From positions 1-64,000 of the forward strand of contig JBHEMZ010000084.1 of assembly GCA_046262315.1 (NCBI GenBank): a DNA stretch of 64,000 bases, written 5' to 3'. Positions 52,567 to 61,502 of the stretch are shown piece after piece (the stretch's first letter is position 1; each line of letters begins with the position of its first letter). The position numbers and the translations under genes were made by a program. This DNA comes from JACVRM01 sp046262315 (GTDB lineage Bacteria; Actinomycetota; Thermoleophilia; Gaiellales; Gaiellaceae). Under the pieces are notes generated by a model that was not told the origin of the DNA, did no database searches, and was given only the letters and a program-made list of their open reading frames with translations.

Positions 52567-53390
52567 AGCTGGCCGCGGTTGCTCTTGCGGCGCTCGCGCT
52601 CGCCACCCCAGCCCGGTTGTCCCCGCTCGACACGGCCGCCGGGTACCTCACCGCGCGACAACAGGCCGGCGGCGGGTTCGCGGAGCCGGATGAAGCTGCG
52701 GATCCGTCCCTGACCGCGTGGGTCGTGCTCGCGCTTCGCGCGGCGAATCGCGAGCTGCCGGACGGGACGGCGGAGTACCTCGAGCGTCAGCCATACCCCA
52801 CCGCGAACGACCTCGCGCTACGGATACTCGCCCTGCGGCTGCTGGGCCGGGACGTCGACGCCCTCGCGGACACGCTCGATAGCCTGCGCCGCCCGGACGG
52901 GCGCATCGGGCCCCTCGTCAACTCGACCGCGTGGGGCGTGATCGCGCTGCGCGCCGCCGGCCGGACCGCGCCGACGGCGTCCGTGCGTTACCTGCTCGCG
53001 CGCCAGCACGCGGGCGGCGGCTGGTCGTGGGCGCCCCGCGGCGGTCCCGACTCGAACGACACCGCGGCGGTCGTGCAGGCTCTCCGGTCGGCAGGGACGC
53101 GCGGGCGGCCGATCGAGCGGGGCCTCGCCTACCTGCGCCGTCTCCAGGCGCCCGGCGGAGGCTTTCGTCTCGTGACGGGGCGTGCTCCCGACGCGCAGTC
53201 AACCGCCTGGGCGGTCCAGGCGTACCTCGCGGCCGGGAAGAAGCCGCCGAGGGCCGCGCTCGCGTTCCTGATCTCGCTGAGGCGCGCCGACGGCTCGTTC
53301 CGCTACTCGCGGCGCTACGCGACCACGCCCGCGATCGTGACCGCGCAGGTCGTGCCCGCTCTCGCCGGGAAGCCCTTTCCGCTCCGCTAG
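52563..53390 (+). CDS. Secreted alpha/alpha-barrel (prenyltransferase-repeat) protein, candidate cobalamin-binding half
   Basis: 275 aa. Short signal peptide (MKLAAVALAALALATPARLS). The rest is built of helix-pair repeats of the prenyltransferase/squalene-cyclase/transcobalamin type: YLTARQQAGGGFAEPDEAAD, WVVLALRAANRE, YLLARQHAGGGWSWAPRGG, AVVQALRSAG, YLRRLQAPGGGFRLVTG and FLISLRRADGSFRYS. There is no DxDD or metal-site motif of a cyclase or prenyltransferase, which points to a binding role. Animal intrinsic factor has such a barrel fused to a DUF4430-like domain; here the two are separate genes of one B12-regulated operon. ATGA overlap with the S-component gene. Confidence 0.85.
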   Translation: MKLAAVALAALALATPARLSPLDTAAGYLTARQQAGGGFAEPDEAADPSLTAWVVLALRAANRELPDGTAEYLERQPYPTANDLALRILALRLLGRDVDALADTLDSLRRPDGRIGPLVNSTAWGVIALRAAGRTAPTASVRYLLARQHAGGGWSWAPRGGPDSNDTAAVVQALRSAGTRGRPIERGLAYLRRLQAPGGGFRLVTGRAPDAQSTAWAVQAYLAAGKKPPRAALAFLISLRRADGSFRYSRRYATTPAIVTAQVVPALAGKPFPLR

Positions 53391-53785
53391 GAGAAGTCGC
53401 CGCGCGCGAGCGCCTGGCGCTTCGCGAGGTCGGCCGGGTCGACGAGCTGCCCGTCCCGTCCGACGTAGCCTTCCTTGCCGCCCACGACGAGGAGGACGAG
53501 ATCGTCGTCGCCGACGTTCGAGAACTTACGGGGCGTGGTCGACTCGACGTGGCAGAGGCCGCCCGGCCCGAGCTCGCGGACGTCGTCGCCGACCTCGAAG
53601 CGCGCCGTCCCGCTGTGGACGAAGTAGAGCTCGTCCTGGGCGTCGTGGTAGTGGTGGATGCCCTCGGCGCCCGGCGGGAGGACGAGCGCGTTGGCGCCGA
53701 AGGCGGTCACGCCGAGCTCCTGGCGGATCTTCCGAAAGCCGTAGCCCTTGCCGAGCTCCTCGATCGAGCCGAACGCGTGCGCCAT
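53387..53785 (-). CDS. Cupin-domain protein
   Basis: 132 aa, single cupin barrel. Motif 1 is VLPPGAEGIHHYHDAQDELYF (two His and one Glu as metal ligands) and motif 2 is ELGPGGLCHVESTTPRKF. It is preceded by a leaderless-type TAGGGT box on the minus strand. It converges with the B12 operon, sharing 4 bp at the stops. The substrate is unknown. Confidence 0.9.
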   Translation of the reverse strand: MAHAFGSIEELGKGYGFRKIRQELGVTAFGANALVLPPGAEGIHHYHDAQDELYFVHSGTARFEVGDDVRELGPGGLCHVESTTPRKFSNVGDDDLVLLVVGGKEGYVGRDGQLVDPADLAKRQALARGDFS

Positions 53786-53792
53786 GGGCGCG

Positions 53793-53798
53793 ACCCTA
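53793..53798 (-). promoter_or_regulatory. -10 box, leaderless type
   Basis: TAGGGT on the minus strand, 7 nt before the cupin ATG at 53785. Confidence 0.5.
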
Positions 53799-53840
53799 CC
53801 AGGAGCTTCAATCCCCCCTTCGCCCCGCGAAGTCGCGTCC

Positions 53841-53846
53841 TAGACT
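53841..53846 (+). promoter_or_regulatory. -10 box, leaderless type
   Basis: TAGACT, 7 nt before the ATG at 53854. Confidence 0.55.
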
Positions 53847-53853
53847 CAGGGCG

Positions 53854-56800
53854 ATGCGCTGTCCGAGCTGCGGCAAGGAGAACCCGGAGGGCTTCCAGTT
53901 CTGCGGCTTCTGCACCGCGCCGCTCGAGGAGGCTGCGGCGCCCGCTGCGGAGGAGCGCAAGGTCGTCACCGTGCTCTTCTGCGATCTCGTGGGCTTCACC
54001 GCCCGCTCGGAGAGCGCCGACCCAGAGGACGTCCGCGCGCGGATCCGCCCCTACCACCAGCGCCTGCGCACCGAGATCGAGCGGTACGGCGGCACGGTGG
54101 AGAAGTTCGTGGGCGACGCGGTGATGGCCGTGTTCGGCGCCCCCGTCGCCCACGAGGACGACGTCGAGCGGGCGGTTCGCTCGGGCCTGCGCATCCTCGA
54201 GGCGATCGAGGAGCTGAACGACGCCGACGCCGGACTCGAGCTGCAGGTACGGATCGGGATCAACACGGGCGAGGCGGTCGTGGCCCTCGGTACCAGGCCC
54301 GAGCAGGGCGAGGGCATCGTCACCGGCGACGTCGTCAACACCGCCTCACGCCTGCAGTCGGCAGCGCCGGTGGGCGGAATCGCGGTCGGCGAGCTCACGT
54401 ACCGCCAGACGAAGGAGATCTTCGACTACGAGGAGCTCGAGCCCGTCTCCGTCAAGGGCAAGGCGGGACCGCTGCAGATCTGGCGGGCGCGCTCGGCCCG
54501 GGCCCGCTTCGGCACCGACCTCACTCGCAGGCACTCGACGCCGCTCGTCGGCCGCGAGCTCGAGCAGGACCTGCTGCGGGGCACCTTCGAGCGCTGCGCG
54601 CGCGATGCCTCCGTCCAGCTGGTGACGATCGTGGGCGAGCCCGGTGTCGGCAAGAGCCGCGTCGCCGGCGAGCTCTTTCGCCACCTCGACGACCGCTCGG
54701 ACCTGATCATCAGCTGGCGCCAGGGCCGCTGTCTGCCCTACGGCGAAGGGATCAGCTTCTGGGCGCTGGGGGAGATCGTCAAGGCGCAGGCGGGGATTCT
54801 CGAGTCCGACGCGCCCGACGTGGCTGCCCAAAAGCTCGAGGCCGCTCTCCCCGCCGACGTGGAGGAACGGGAATGGCTCTTCGCCCGCCTCGCACCCCTC
54901 GTCGGCGCCGAGGCAGAGCCGGCGCCGCAGGAGGAGTCGTTCACCGCCTGGCGCCGCTTTCTCGAGTCGCTCGCCGCCGAGCGCCCGGCCGTGCTCGTCT
55001 TCGAGGACCTGCACTGGGCCGACGAGGCCCTCCTCGCCTTCCTCGAGCACGTGGTCGAATGGTCGCAGGGAGTACCGCTCCTGCTCCTCTGCACCGCGAG
55101 GCCGGAGCTGTACGAGGCTCAGGCTGCCTGGGGCGCCGGCACGCGCAACGCCACGACGATCAACCTCGCCCCGCTCTCGGACGAGGAGACGACACAGCTC
55201 GTCTCCGCCCTCCTCGACGCGGCCGTGCTCCCGGCCGAGGTGCAGGCGCTCGTGCTCGAGCGCGCGGGCGGAAACCCGCTCTATGCCGAGGAGTTCGTGC
55301 GGATGCTGAAAGACCGGGGTCTGCTCGTGAAGAAGGGCAGGACGCTCGCGCTTGCGGCGGGGGCGGAGATCCCCTTCCCGGAGAGCGTGCAGGCGCTGAT
55401 CGCCGCCCGGCTGGACACCCTCTCCGCCGAGCGCAAGAGGCTGCTCCAGGACGCGTCGGTGATCGGCAAGGTCTTCTGGGCGGGGGCCGTCGCGGAGCTG
55501 GGCAGCCGGGAGGAGTCCGACGTCCGAGACGGCCTGCACGAGCTCTCGCGCAAGGAGCTCGTCCGCCCCGCCCGCACGAGCTCGATGGAGGGGGAGTCCG
55601 AGTACGCCTTCTGGCACGCGCTCGTGCGAGACGTCTGCTACGGCCAGATCCCGAGAGCCGCCCGTGGCGTCAAGCACAGAGGCGCCGCCGAGTGGATCGA
55701 GCGCCGCGCGGGGGAGCGGGCGGAGGACCTCGCCGATGTGATCGCGCACCACTACTCGCAGGCGCTCGAGCTCGCCAGCGCGGCGGGCGAGCCTGGCGAC
55801 GCAGAACTCGAGGCAAAGGCGCGCCGCTTCCTGGTGCTCGCGGGGGAGCGAGCGCTCGCGCTCGACGTCGCTCGCGCCGAGGCGAGTTTCGCAAAGGCCC
55901 TGGCGCTCGCGCCGGCCGGAGATCCGGAACGGCCCGAGATCCTGGAGCGCTGGGCGGGGGCGGCGACTCCGATGGGTCACCCGGCTGAGGCGGCGGCGGC
56001 GCTCGAGGAGGCGGTCGCCGCCTTCCGTGACCGCGGCGAGCCGGTCGCGGCCGGACGGGCCTTGATCAAGCTCTCGGCAGCGCGCTGGACGCTCGGCGAT
56101 CCGCGCCACGAGCAGGCGTCCCTCGAGGCGCTGGCGCTGCTCGAGGCCGAGCCGCCCGGGCCCGAACTGGTGCACGCGCACGGGACGCTGGCAACCCTGA
56201 AGCTGGTTCAGTCCGCCGATCGGGCGGCGATCGCCGCCGCCGACCGCACCCTGGCGCTGGCCGCTGAGCTCGGTCTCGAGGAACCGTGGGCACTCAGCGT
56301 CCGCGGCTGCGCCCGTTGCTCCATGGGGGAAGCGGAGGGCCTTGACGAGATGCGGCGCGCGCTGGAGCAGGTGGCGGACCACAAGCGCGCTCACACGACG
56401 GCCGCCATTCACGCCAACTTTGCAGAGGCGCTCTGGGCGTTCGAAGGGCCGGAAGCGTCGCTCGCCGCCGCGCGCGCGGGAATCGACTTCTGCGAGCGCC
56501 GCGGGATCCGCGGCCAGGCGCTCGTAAGCGGTGCCATGAGCCTCGGAGCCCTCGAGCAGCTAGGCGAATGGGACGAGGCGCTCGCTCTGGCCGACTCGCT
56601 CGTCCGCGGCTCTGAGGGTAGCGGCTCGACATTCGTCCTGGTCCTGGCGCGCTCGACGCAGGCACGCCTGCTCGCCGCGCGCGGCGAGAACGAGCAGGCG
56701 CGTACGCACAGCAAGTGGCTGGTGGAGACAACGCGCGCGTCGGGCGAGGCGCAGCTGATCGCGCAGGCCTTCGGCGCCGTCGCGCGCGTGCGGCTCGCCG

Positions 56801-57273
56801 AGCGCGAGCGCGAGCGCGAGCAGGCGGCAGCGCTCCTCGGCGAGCTCGAGCGGACGCCCAACTTCCGCCAGAACCCGTTCTTCCCCGCGCACCTGCCCGA
56901 CCTCGTGCGGGCGGCGCTCGCCTGCGCGGAGCCGGGCCTCGCCGAACGGCTCGCCGACGGGATCGAGCCCCGTACTCCCCTGCTCGAGCACGCCTTCTGC
57001 GCCGTCCGCGCGACGCTAGCCGAGGCGGCCGGCGAGCACGAGCGGGCGGTTGCGCTCTACGCCGAGGCGGCCGAGCGCTGGGAGCGCTTCGGCGTGGTGC
57101 CCGAGCGCGGTCACGCCCTGCTCGGCCGGAGCCGCTGCCTGCTCGCCCTCGGCCGACTGGGTGCCGAGTCCGCCCTTCGTGAGGCGCGTCAGATCTTCGC
57201 CGGCCTCGGCGCCAGACCACTGCTCGAGGAGACGGACGTGCTGCTCGAACGCGCCGCGGCCGCAGCTTCATAG
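53854..57273 (+). CDS. Zinc-ribbon / class III nucleotidyl cyclase / AAA ATPase / TPR signalling protein
   Basis: 1139 aa. Zinc ribbon at 1-22 (CPSCGKE and FCGFC). Cyclase domain at about 36-205: metal aspartates in VLFCDLVGFTARSE (Asp44) and FVGDAVMAVFG (Asp88), INTGEAV, and the transition-state pair in VVNTASRLQ (Asn162, Arg166). An ATPase module follows with Walker A VGEPGVGKSRV near 260 and Walker B LVFEDLHWADEALL near 390. The C-terminal half is helical TPR-like. This is the widespread actinobacterial cyclase-ATPase architecture. Cyclic nucleotide production looks possible because the catalytic residues are kept; the signal sensed is unknown. Confidence 0.9.
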   Translation: MRCPSCGKENPEGFQFCGFCTAPLEEAAAPAAEERKVVTVLFCDLVGFTARSESADPEDVRARIRPYHQRLRTEIERYGGTVEKFVGDAVMAVFGAPVAHEDDVERAVRSGLRILEAIEELNDADAGLELQVRIGINTGEAVVALGTRPEQGEGIVTGDVVNTASRLQSAAPVGGIAVGELTYRQTKEIFDYEELEPVSVKGKAGPLQIWRARSARARFGTDLTRRHSTPLVGRELEQDLLRGTFERCARDASVQLVTIVGEPGVGKSRVAGELFRHLDDRSDLIISWRQGRCLPYGEGISFWALGEIVKAQAGILESDAPDVAAQKLEAALPADVEEREWLFARLAPLVGAEAEPAPQEESFTAWRRFLESLAAERPAVLVFEDLHWADEALLAFLEHVVEWSQGVPLLLLCTARPELYEAQAAWGAGTRNATTINLAPLSDEETTQLVSALLDAAVLPAEVQALVLERAGGNPLYAEEFVRMLKDRGLLVKKGRTLALAAGAEIPFPESVQALIAARLDTLSAERKRLLQDASVIGKVFWAGAVAELGSREESDVRDGLHELSRKELVRPARTSSMEGESEYAFWHALVRDVCYGQIPRAARGVKHRGAAEWIERRAGERAEDLADVIAHHYSQALELASAAGEPGDAELEAKARRFLVLAGERALALDVARAEASFAKALALAPAGDPERPEILERWAGAATPMGHPAEAAAALEEAVAAFRDRGEPVAAGRALIKLSAARWTLGDPRHEQASLEALALLEAEPPGPELVHAHGTLATLKLVQSADRAAIAAADRTLALAAELGLEEPWALSVRGCARCSMGEAEGLDEMRRALEQVADHKRAHTTAAIHANFAEALWAFEGPEASLAAARAGIDFCERRGIRGQALVSGAMSLGALEQLGEWDEALALADSLVRGSEGSGSTFVLVLARSTQARLLAARGENEQARTHSKWLVETTRASGEAQLIAQAFGAVARVRLAEREREREQAAALLGELERTPNFRQNPFFPAHLPDLVRAALACAEPGLAERLADGIEPRTPLLEHAFCAVRATLAEAAGEHERAVALYAEAAERWERFGVVPERGHALLGRSRCLLALGRLGAESALREARQIFAGLGARPLLEETDVLLERAAAAAS

Positions 57274-57304
57274 CCGTCGACGTACGCGTCAGGCGGCGCT
57301 CCCT

Positions 57305-57333
57305 TTGACGCCGGCGCCGGCTCGGCGTACACT
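57305..57333 (+). promoter_or_regulatory. Sigma-70 type promoter of the PadR gene
   Basis: TTGACG (-35, 57305-57310), 17-bp spacer, TACACT (-10, 57328-57333), 8 nt before the ATG at 57342. It is the most complete promoter seen in the window and predicts a leaderless mRNA. Confidence 0.75.
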
Positions 57334-57341
57334 CGAATACT

Positions 57342-57656
57342 ATGCGAGCCGATGTATCACGCGGCCACCTCGACCTGCTGCTGCTCGGGAGTGTCGCCCG
57401 CCGGCCGCTGCACGGCTATGCGATCGTCGAGGCCATCCGCGACGCGAGCGAGGGTGCCTTCGATCTCCGCGAGGGAACCGTCTACCCAGCGCTGTATCGC
57501 CTCGAGGCCGCGGGGCTGCTGGCGAGCGAGACGTCGGTCTCGGGCGGCCGGAAGCGGCGCACGTACCGGCTGACCCGCCGCGGCCGGAAGGAGCTCGCCG
57601 AGCAGCGGCAAGACTGGCGTGCGTTCGTCCACGCAGTCGAGGCGGTGACCACGTGA
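57342..57656 (+). CDS. PadR-family transcriptional regulator
   Basis: 104 aa. PadR winged helix: LDLLLLGSVARRPLHGYAIV, FDLREGTVYPALYRLEAAGL, then the wing SGGRKRRTYRLTRRGRKEL. The short C-terminal helix (WRAFVHAVEAV) is the dimerisation element of the small PadR class. The stop overlaps the next gene as GTGA. PadR plus a membrane protein in one unit is a common arrangement in which the regulator controls its own operon. Confidence 0.92.
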   Translation: MRADVSRGHLDLLLLGSVARRPLHGYAIVEAIRDASEGAFDLREGTVYPALYRLEAAGLLASETSVSGGRKRRTYRLTRRGRKELAEQRQDWRAFVHAVEAVTT

Positions 57657-58543
57657 AAAAGTATTTGCGAGAGCTCGAGTCGGAACTGGCCGAGGCAGGC
57701 GTACGCGGCCGGGCGGCGCGCCGCGCGCTCGAGGAGGCCCGCGATCACCTTGCCGAGCTCGGCGAGGGCGGCGAGGCGCGCTTCGGGCCGCCGCGCGAGA
57801 TCGCCCTCGAGACCGCGGCCGTACTCGCCACGTCGTTGACGCGTCGAGCCGCGCTCCAGGCGTTCGGAGCGCTGGCCCTCGCCGGCCCCGGATACCTCGT
57901 GCTGATGGCCGTGGTCGCGCGTCAGGGCTGGCCCGACATCGCTGCGGGGAGGGTTACCGCGCTCGGCGTGATCGCCGCGCTCGGAATCGTCTTCCTCCCG
58001 CAGCTTGCGTTCGTGGCCGGCTGCCTCACCGCTCTGCGCGCCCTCCGCCTGCCCCGACCTGCTCCCGACGCCCAGCTGCGCCTGCTCCGGCGCCGCGCCG
58101 GCGTGGCGCTTGTCGCAGGAGCCGGGACGCTCGCCGCGTGGGCACTGTGGGGCGTCCAGTTCGGCGCCGAGCTTACGGCAGGCTGGCCCGGGCCTACGAT
58201 TGTCGTGCTGGCCACGGTGCTGATGCTTCCTCTCGGTGCGGCCGGGCTCGCCGTCCGTGCCGCCACGCACCCACGACCTCTGCCCGGGGGAGAGCCCGGC
58301 GACATGTTCGACGACCTCGCGCCTTTCATCGCCCGCACGCCCCTGCGGAGCCTCGACCTTCGCGCACATCCCTGGGGCGTCGCCTTCGGTGTTGCAGTCG
58401 CAGTCGGTCTCGTGGCAACGGCCGTCGGGTGGATTGACGAGGGAACCCCCTCCGGCGGGCTCGCGCAGGGCTTCCCCGAGGCGGTGCTCGTGCTGGGCTT
58501 CTTCGCCGCTTTCGGCCGCACGCTCGGTCTACGTTCCGGCTGA
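57653..58543 (+). CDS. PadR-coupled membrane protein (DUF1700-like N-terminus)
   Basis: 296 aa from the GTG at 57653. A helical cytoplasmic N-terminus (KKYLRELESELAEAGVRGRA, RRALEEARDHLAEL) resembles the HAAS/DUF1700 sensor domain often found with PadR regulators. Six hydrophobic helices follow from about residue 65 (for example YLVLMAVVARQG and AGAGTLAAWALWGV). Function unknown; it is probably controlled by the PadR protein. Confidence 0.75.
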   Translation: MKKYLRELESELAEAGVRGRAARRALEEARDHLAELGEGGEARFGPPREIALETAAVLATSLTRRAALQAFGALALAGPGYLVLMAVVARQGWPDIAAGRVTALGVIAALGIVFLPQLAFVAGCLTALRALRLPRPAPDAQLRLLRRRAGVALVAGAGTLAAWALWGVQFGAELTAGWPGPTIVVLATVLMLPLGAAGLAVRAATHPRPLPGGEPGDMFDDLAPFIARTPLRSLDLRAHPWGVAFGVAVAVGLVATAVGWIDEGTPSGGLAQGFPEAVLVLGFFAAFGRTLGLRSG

Positions 58544-58588
58544 CACGGTCGACGTCCGACCGCGGGCTAGAGCCGCAGACGGCGCCGC

Positions 58589-58594
58589 TAGCAT
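58589..58594 (+). promoter_or_regulatory. -10 box, leaderless type
   Basis: TAGCAT, 7 nt before the ATG at 58602. Confidence 0.5.
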
Positions 58595-58601
58595 CGGGTG
58601 C

Positions 58602-60749
58602 ATGGCCGTCGCTGCACCCGACCACTACCTCTCCGACCTGAACAACGCCCAGCGCGACGCCGTCCTCTCGACCGAGGGGCCGCTGCTCGTCATCGCCGGC
58701 GCGGGCTCGGGCAAGACGCGCGTCCTCACGTATCGCGTCGCGCACCTGGTGCGCGCCTGCGGCGTCAAGCCGAACGAGATCCTCGCCATCACGTTCACGA
58801 ACAAGGCCGCCGGCGAGATGAAGACGCGGCTGCACGACCTGCTCGAGGAGGCGGCCCGCCCCATCTGGATCTTGACCTTCCACGCCGCCTGCGGCCGCAT
58901 CTTGCGGCGCGAGGCCCAGCGGCTGGGGTACCGCTCGAACTTCACCATCTACGACCAGGCCGACCAGGTGCGGCTCGTCAAGGCGTGCCTCGAGGAGCTG
59001 GAGCGCGACCCCAAGCGCTTCGTGCCGCGCGGCGTCCACGTGGCGATCTCGAACGCGAAGAACGAGCTCGTGTCGCCCGCGATGTACCGCGAGCGCGTCG
59101 CGTCGTTCTTCGACCAGACGGTCGCCGACGTCTATGAGCTGTACCAGCAGCGCCTGTTCGGCTCGAACGCCGTCGACTTCGACGACATGCTGATGCTCAC
59201 GGTAGATGTGCTCGAGCGCTTCCCCGAGGCCCGCGAGCGCTGGCAGAAAGCCTTCCGCTACGTGCTCGTCGACGAGTACCAGGACACGAATCACGCGCAG
59301 TACAGATTGCTCCAGCTCCTGGCCGGAAAGCACAGGAATCTGTGTGCCGTCGGGGACCAGGACCAGTCGGTCTTTTCGTTCCGCGGCGCTGACATCCGCA
59401 ACATCCTCGAGTTCGAGCGCGACTTCCGGGGCACGCGCGTGATCACGCTCGAGCAGAACTACCGCTCCACGAACACGATTCTGCGCGCCGCCAACCACGT
59501 CATCCGCCACAACACGGAGCGCAAGGAGAAGAACCTCTGGTCGGAGCTCGGCGAAGGCGATCCCGTGCAGGTGCTCGAGGTCGAGGACGAACACGCCGAG
59601 GCCCGGTTCGTCGCCGCCCAGATCGCCCAGCTCGTGGACGGCGGCGTGAACGGCAGCGAGATCGCCGTCTTCTACCGGACGAACGCGCAGTCGCGCGTGC
59701 TGGAGGACGTGCTCGTGCGCCAGGATGTCGCCTACCAGGTGATCGGAGGCCCGCGCTTCTACGAGCGTGCCGAGGTCAAGGATCTGATCGCGTACCTCCA
59801 GGTGCTCGACAATCCGGCCGACGCCGTCTCGCTCCAGCGGATCGTGAACCGGCCGCGGCGCGGCATCGGCGATACGACGGTCGCACGGCTGGCCGCCCAC
59901 GCCGACGGCATGGGGGTGACGCTCTTCGAGTCGCTCGGCCGCGCCGAAGAGGCCGGCGTGGCGGGCGCGCCGCTTCGCAACGTGCAAGCGCTCTGGCGCC
60001 TGCTCCAGTCGCTCCAGGCGGCCGCACGCGAGCTGACCGTCCCCGACCTTGTCGAGCGGGTGCTCGAGGAATCCGGCTACCTGGACGCGCTCGAGGCCGA
60101 GCGGACGATCGAGGCGCAGGGCCGCATGGAGAACCTGCGCGAGCTCGTCGGCGTGGCGCAGGAGTTCCACGCCTCGGCGGCCGACCCGAGCCTCTCGACC
60201 TTCCTGCAGGAAATCTCGCTCTACTCCGACCAGGACGCGCTGACCGACAAGGAGAGCCTCGTCACGCTGATGACGCTGCACAACGCGAAGGGCCTGGAGT
60301 TCAGGGCCGTCTTCATGATCGGAATGGAGGAGGGGATCTTCCCGCACTCGCGCTCGATCGAGGAGCAGTCGCTCGAGGAGGAGCGGCGCCTGGCCTACGT
60401 GGGCATGACGCGCGCGCAGGAGCGGCTGACGCTGACGCACGCGACGACGCGCTCCCTCTACGGCAACCGCTCGTACAACCTGCCCTCGCGCTTCCTCGAC
60501 GAGCTGCCGTCCGAGGGCGTCGAGCGCGAGCGGCTGCGGCCGGCGTCGTGGTCGTCGTACGGCGCGCGCTCCTACACCCCGAAGACGGACGTCCCCGATC
60601 TGTCGGCGGGGGAATCGGTGCGTCACGGGACGCTCGGTGAGGGCGTCGTGCTGCGCGTCGAGCCCGGCGGCGTCGTGACGGTGCGCTTCGCGCAGGACGG
60701 CGCCGAGCGCCGCCTGATGCTCGAGTACGCGCCGCTCGAGCGCATATGA
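58602..60749 (+). CDS. pcrA: UvrD/PcrA-family DNA helicase
   Basis: 715 aa, 3'-5' SF1A helicase of repair and replication restart. The open frame extends upstream, but the family N-terminus is LSDLNNAQRDAVLSTEGPLL. Motifs: I AGAGSGKTRVL (near residue 35), Ia ITFTNKAAGEMKTRL, II VLVDEYQDTNHAQY, III LCAVGDQDQSVFSFRGA, IV LEQNYRST, V LMTLHNAKGLEF and VI RRLAYVGMTRAQERLTL. The C-terminus has the Tudor-like LGEGVVLRVEPGGVVTVRF that binds RNA polymerase in PcrA/UvrD. It overlaps the methyltransferase gene as ATGA. Confidence 0.95.
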   Translation: MAVAAPDHYLSDLNNAQRDAVLSTEGPLLVIAGAGSGKTRVLTYRVAHLVRACGVKPNEILAITFTNKAAGEMKTRLHDLLEEAARPIWILTFHAACGRILRREAQRLGYRSNFTIYDQADQVRLVKACLEELERDPKRFVPRGVHVAISNAKNELVSPAMYRERVASFFDQTVADVYELYQQRLFGSNAVDFDDMLMLTVDVLERFPEARERWQKAFRYVLVDEYQDTNHAQYRLLQLLAGKHRNLCAVGDQDQSVFSFRGADIRNILEFERDFRGTRVITLEQNYRSTNTILRAANHVIRHNTERKEKNLWSELGEGDPVQVLEVEDEHAEARFVAAQIAQLVDGGVNGSEIAVFYRTNAQSRVLEDVLVRQDVAYQVIGGPRFYERAEVKDLIAYLQVLDNPADAVSLQRIVNRPRRGIGDTTVARLAAHADGMGVTLFESLGRAEEAGVAGAPLRNVQALWRLLQSLQAAARELTVPDLVERVLEESGYLDALEAERTIEAQGRMENLRELVGVAQEFHASAADPSLSTFLQEISLYSDQDALTDKESLVTLMTLHNAKGLEFRAVFMIGMEEGIFPHSRSIEEQSLEEERRLAYVGMTRAQERLTLTHATTRSLYGNRSYNLPSRFLDELPSEGVERERLRPASWSSYGARSYTPKTDVPDLSAGESVRHGTLGEGVVLRVEPGGVVTVRFAQDGAERRLMLEYAPLERI

Positions 60750-61492
60750 CGTGGCTGTGGGAGATCGTCGAGCGCGATCACGAGATCCAGAACCCGACGA
60801 CCCCCGAGAAGATCCGTCTCCTCGGCGACTACCTGCGGCTCGGGCGGGAGAGCCATGTGCTCGACATGGCTTGTGGCCAAGGCGGACCCGCGATCGTCTT
60901 GGCCTCCGCCTACGGGTGCCGTATCCTCGGCGTCGAAAGCCGGGCGGAATTCGCGGGGAGAGCTCGCACACGCATTGCCGCCTGCGGCCTCGATTCGCTC
61001 ATCGAGGTACGTACCGGCGACGCGGCGCAGTTCGCCCTCGAGGACGGCGCATGGGACGCGGCGCTCTGTCTCGGCGCCAGCTTCGTGTGGGGCAACATCC
61101 GCGACGCGACGGACGTCCTCGTCCCGGCGGTACGTGCCGGCGGGTTCGTGGCGGTCGGCGAGCCGTTCTGGCGGCGCTGGCCGCTCCCCGAGGGCGTCGA
61201 CGACGAGGGCTACGTCGGCCTTGACGCGACACTCGCGCGCTTCACAGAGGCCGGCGTGGCAGTCACCGGCCTGATCGCCGCCTCGGAGGACGACTGGGAC
61301 CACTACGAGAGCCTGCACTGGCGCGCCGTCGAGGAGTGGCTGGCGGACGAGCTGGAGGCGCCCGTCGGCCACGACGTCCGTTTACGACACGAGCGTTATC
61401 GCGGCGACTTCTTCCGCTACAAGCGCGCGCTGCTCGGTTGGGGCATCTTCATCGGGCGCAGAGGCCTTGCCCCTCGCGCGGCGCGGCCGTAA
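60746..61492 (+). CDS. SAM-dependent methyltransferase
   Basis: 248 aa, class I fold. Motif I is VLDMACGQGGPAIVLA near residue 38; the acidic end of strand 2 is ILGVESRAEF; motif II region is VRTGDAAQF, then DAALCLGASFVWG. It is a small-molecule type methyltransferase by layout; the substrate is unknown. ATGA overlap with pcrA may be only positional. Confidence 0.85.
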   Translation: MTWLWEIVERDHEIQNPTTPEKIRLLGDYLRLGRESHVLDMACGQGGPAIVLASAYGCRILGVESRAEFAGRARTRIAACGLDSLIEVRTGDAAQFALEDGAWDAALCLGASFVWGNIRDATDVLVPAVRAGGFVAVGEPFWRRWPLPEGVDDEGYVGLDATLARFTEAGVAVTGLIAASEDDWDHYESLHWRAVEEWLADELEAPVGHDVRLRHERYRGDFFRYKRALLGWGIFIGRRGLAPRAARP

Positions 61493-61495
61493 CCT
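61490..61495 (+). promoter_or_regulatory. -10 box, leaderless type
   Basis: TAACCT, 7 nt before the GTG at 61503. It overlaps the stop of the methyltransferase gene. Confidence 0.4.
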
Positions 61496-61502
61496 CCCGG
61501 CC

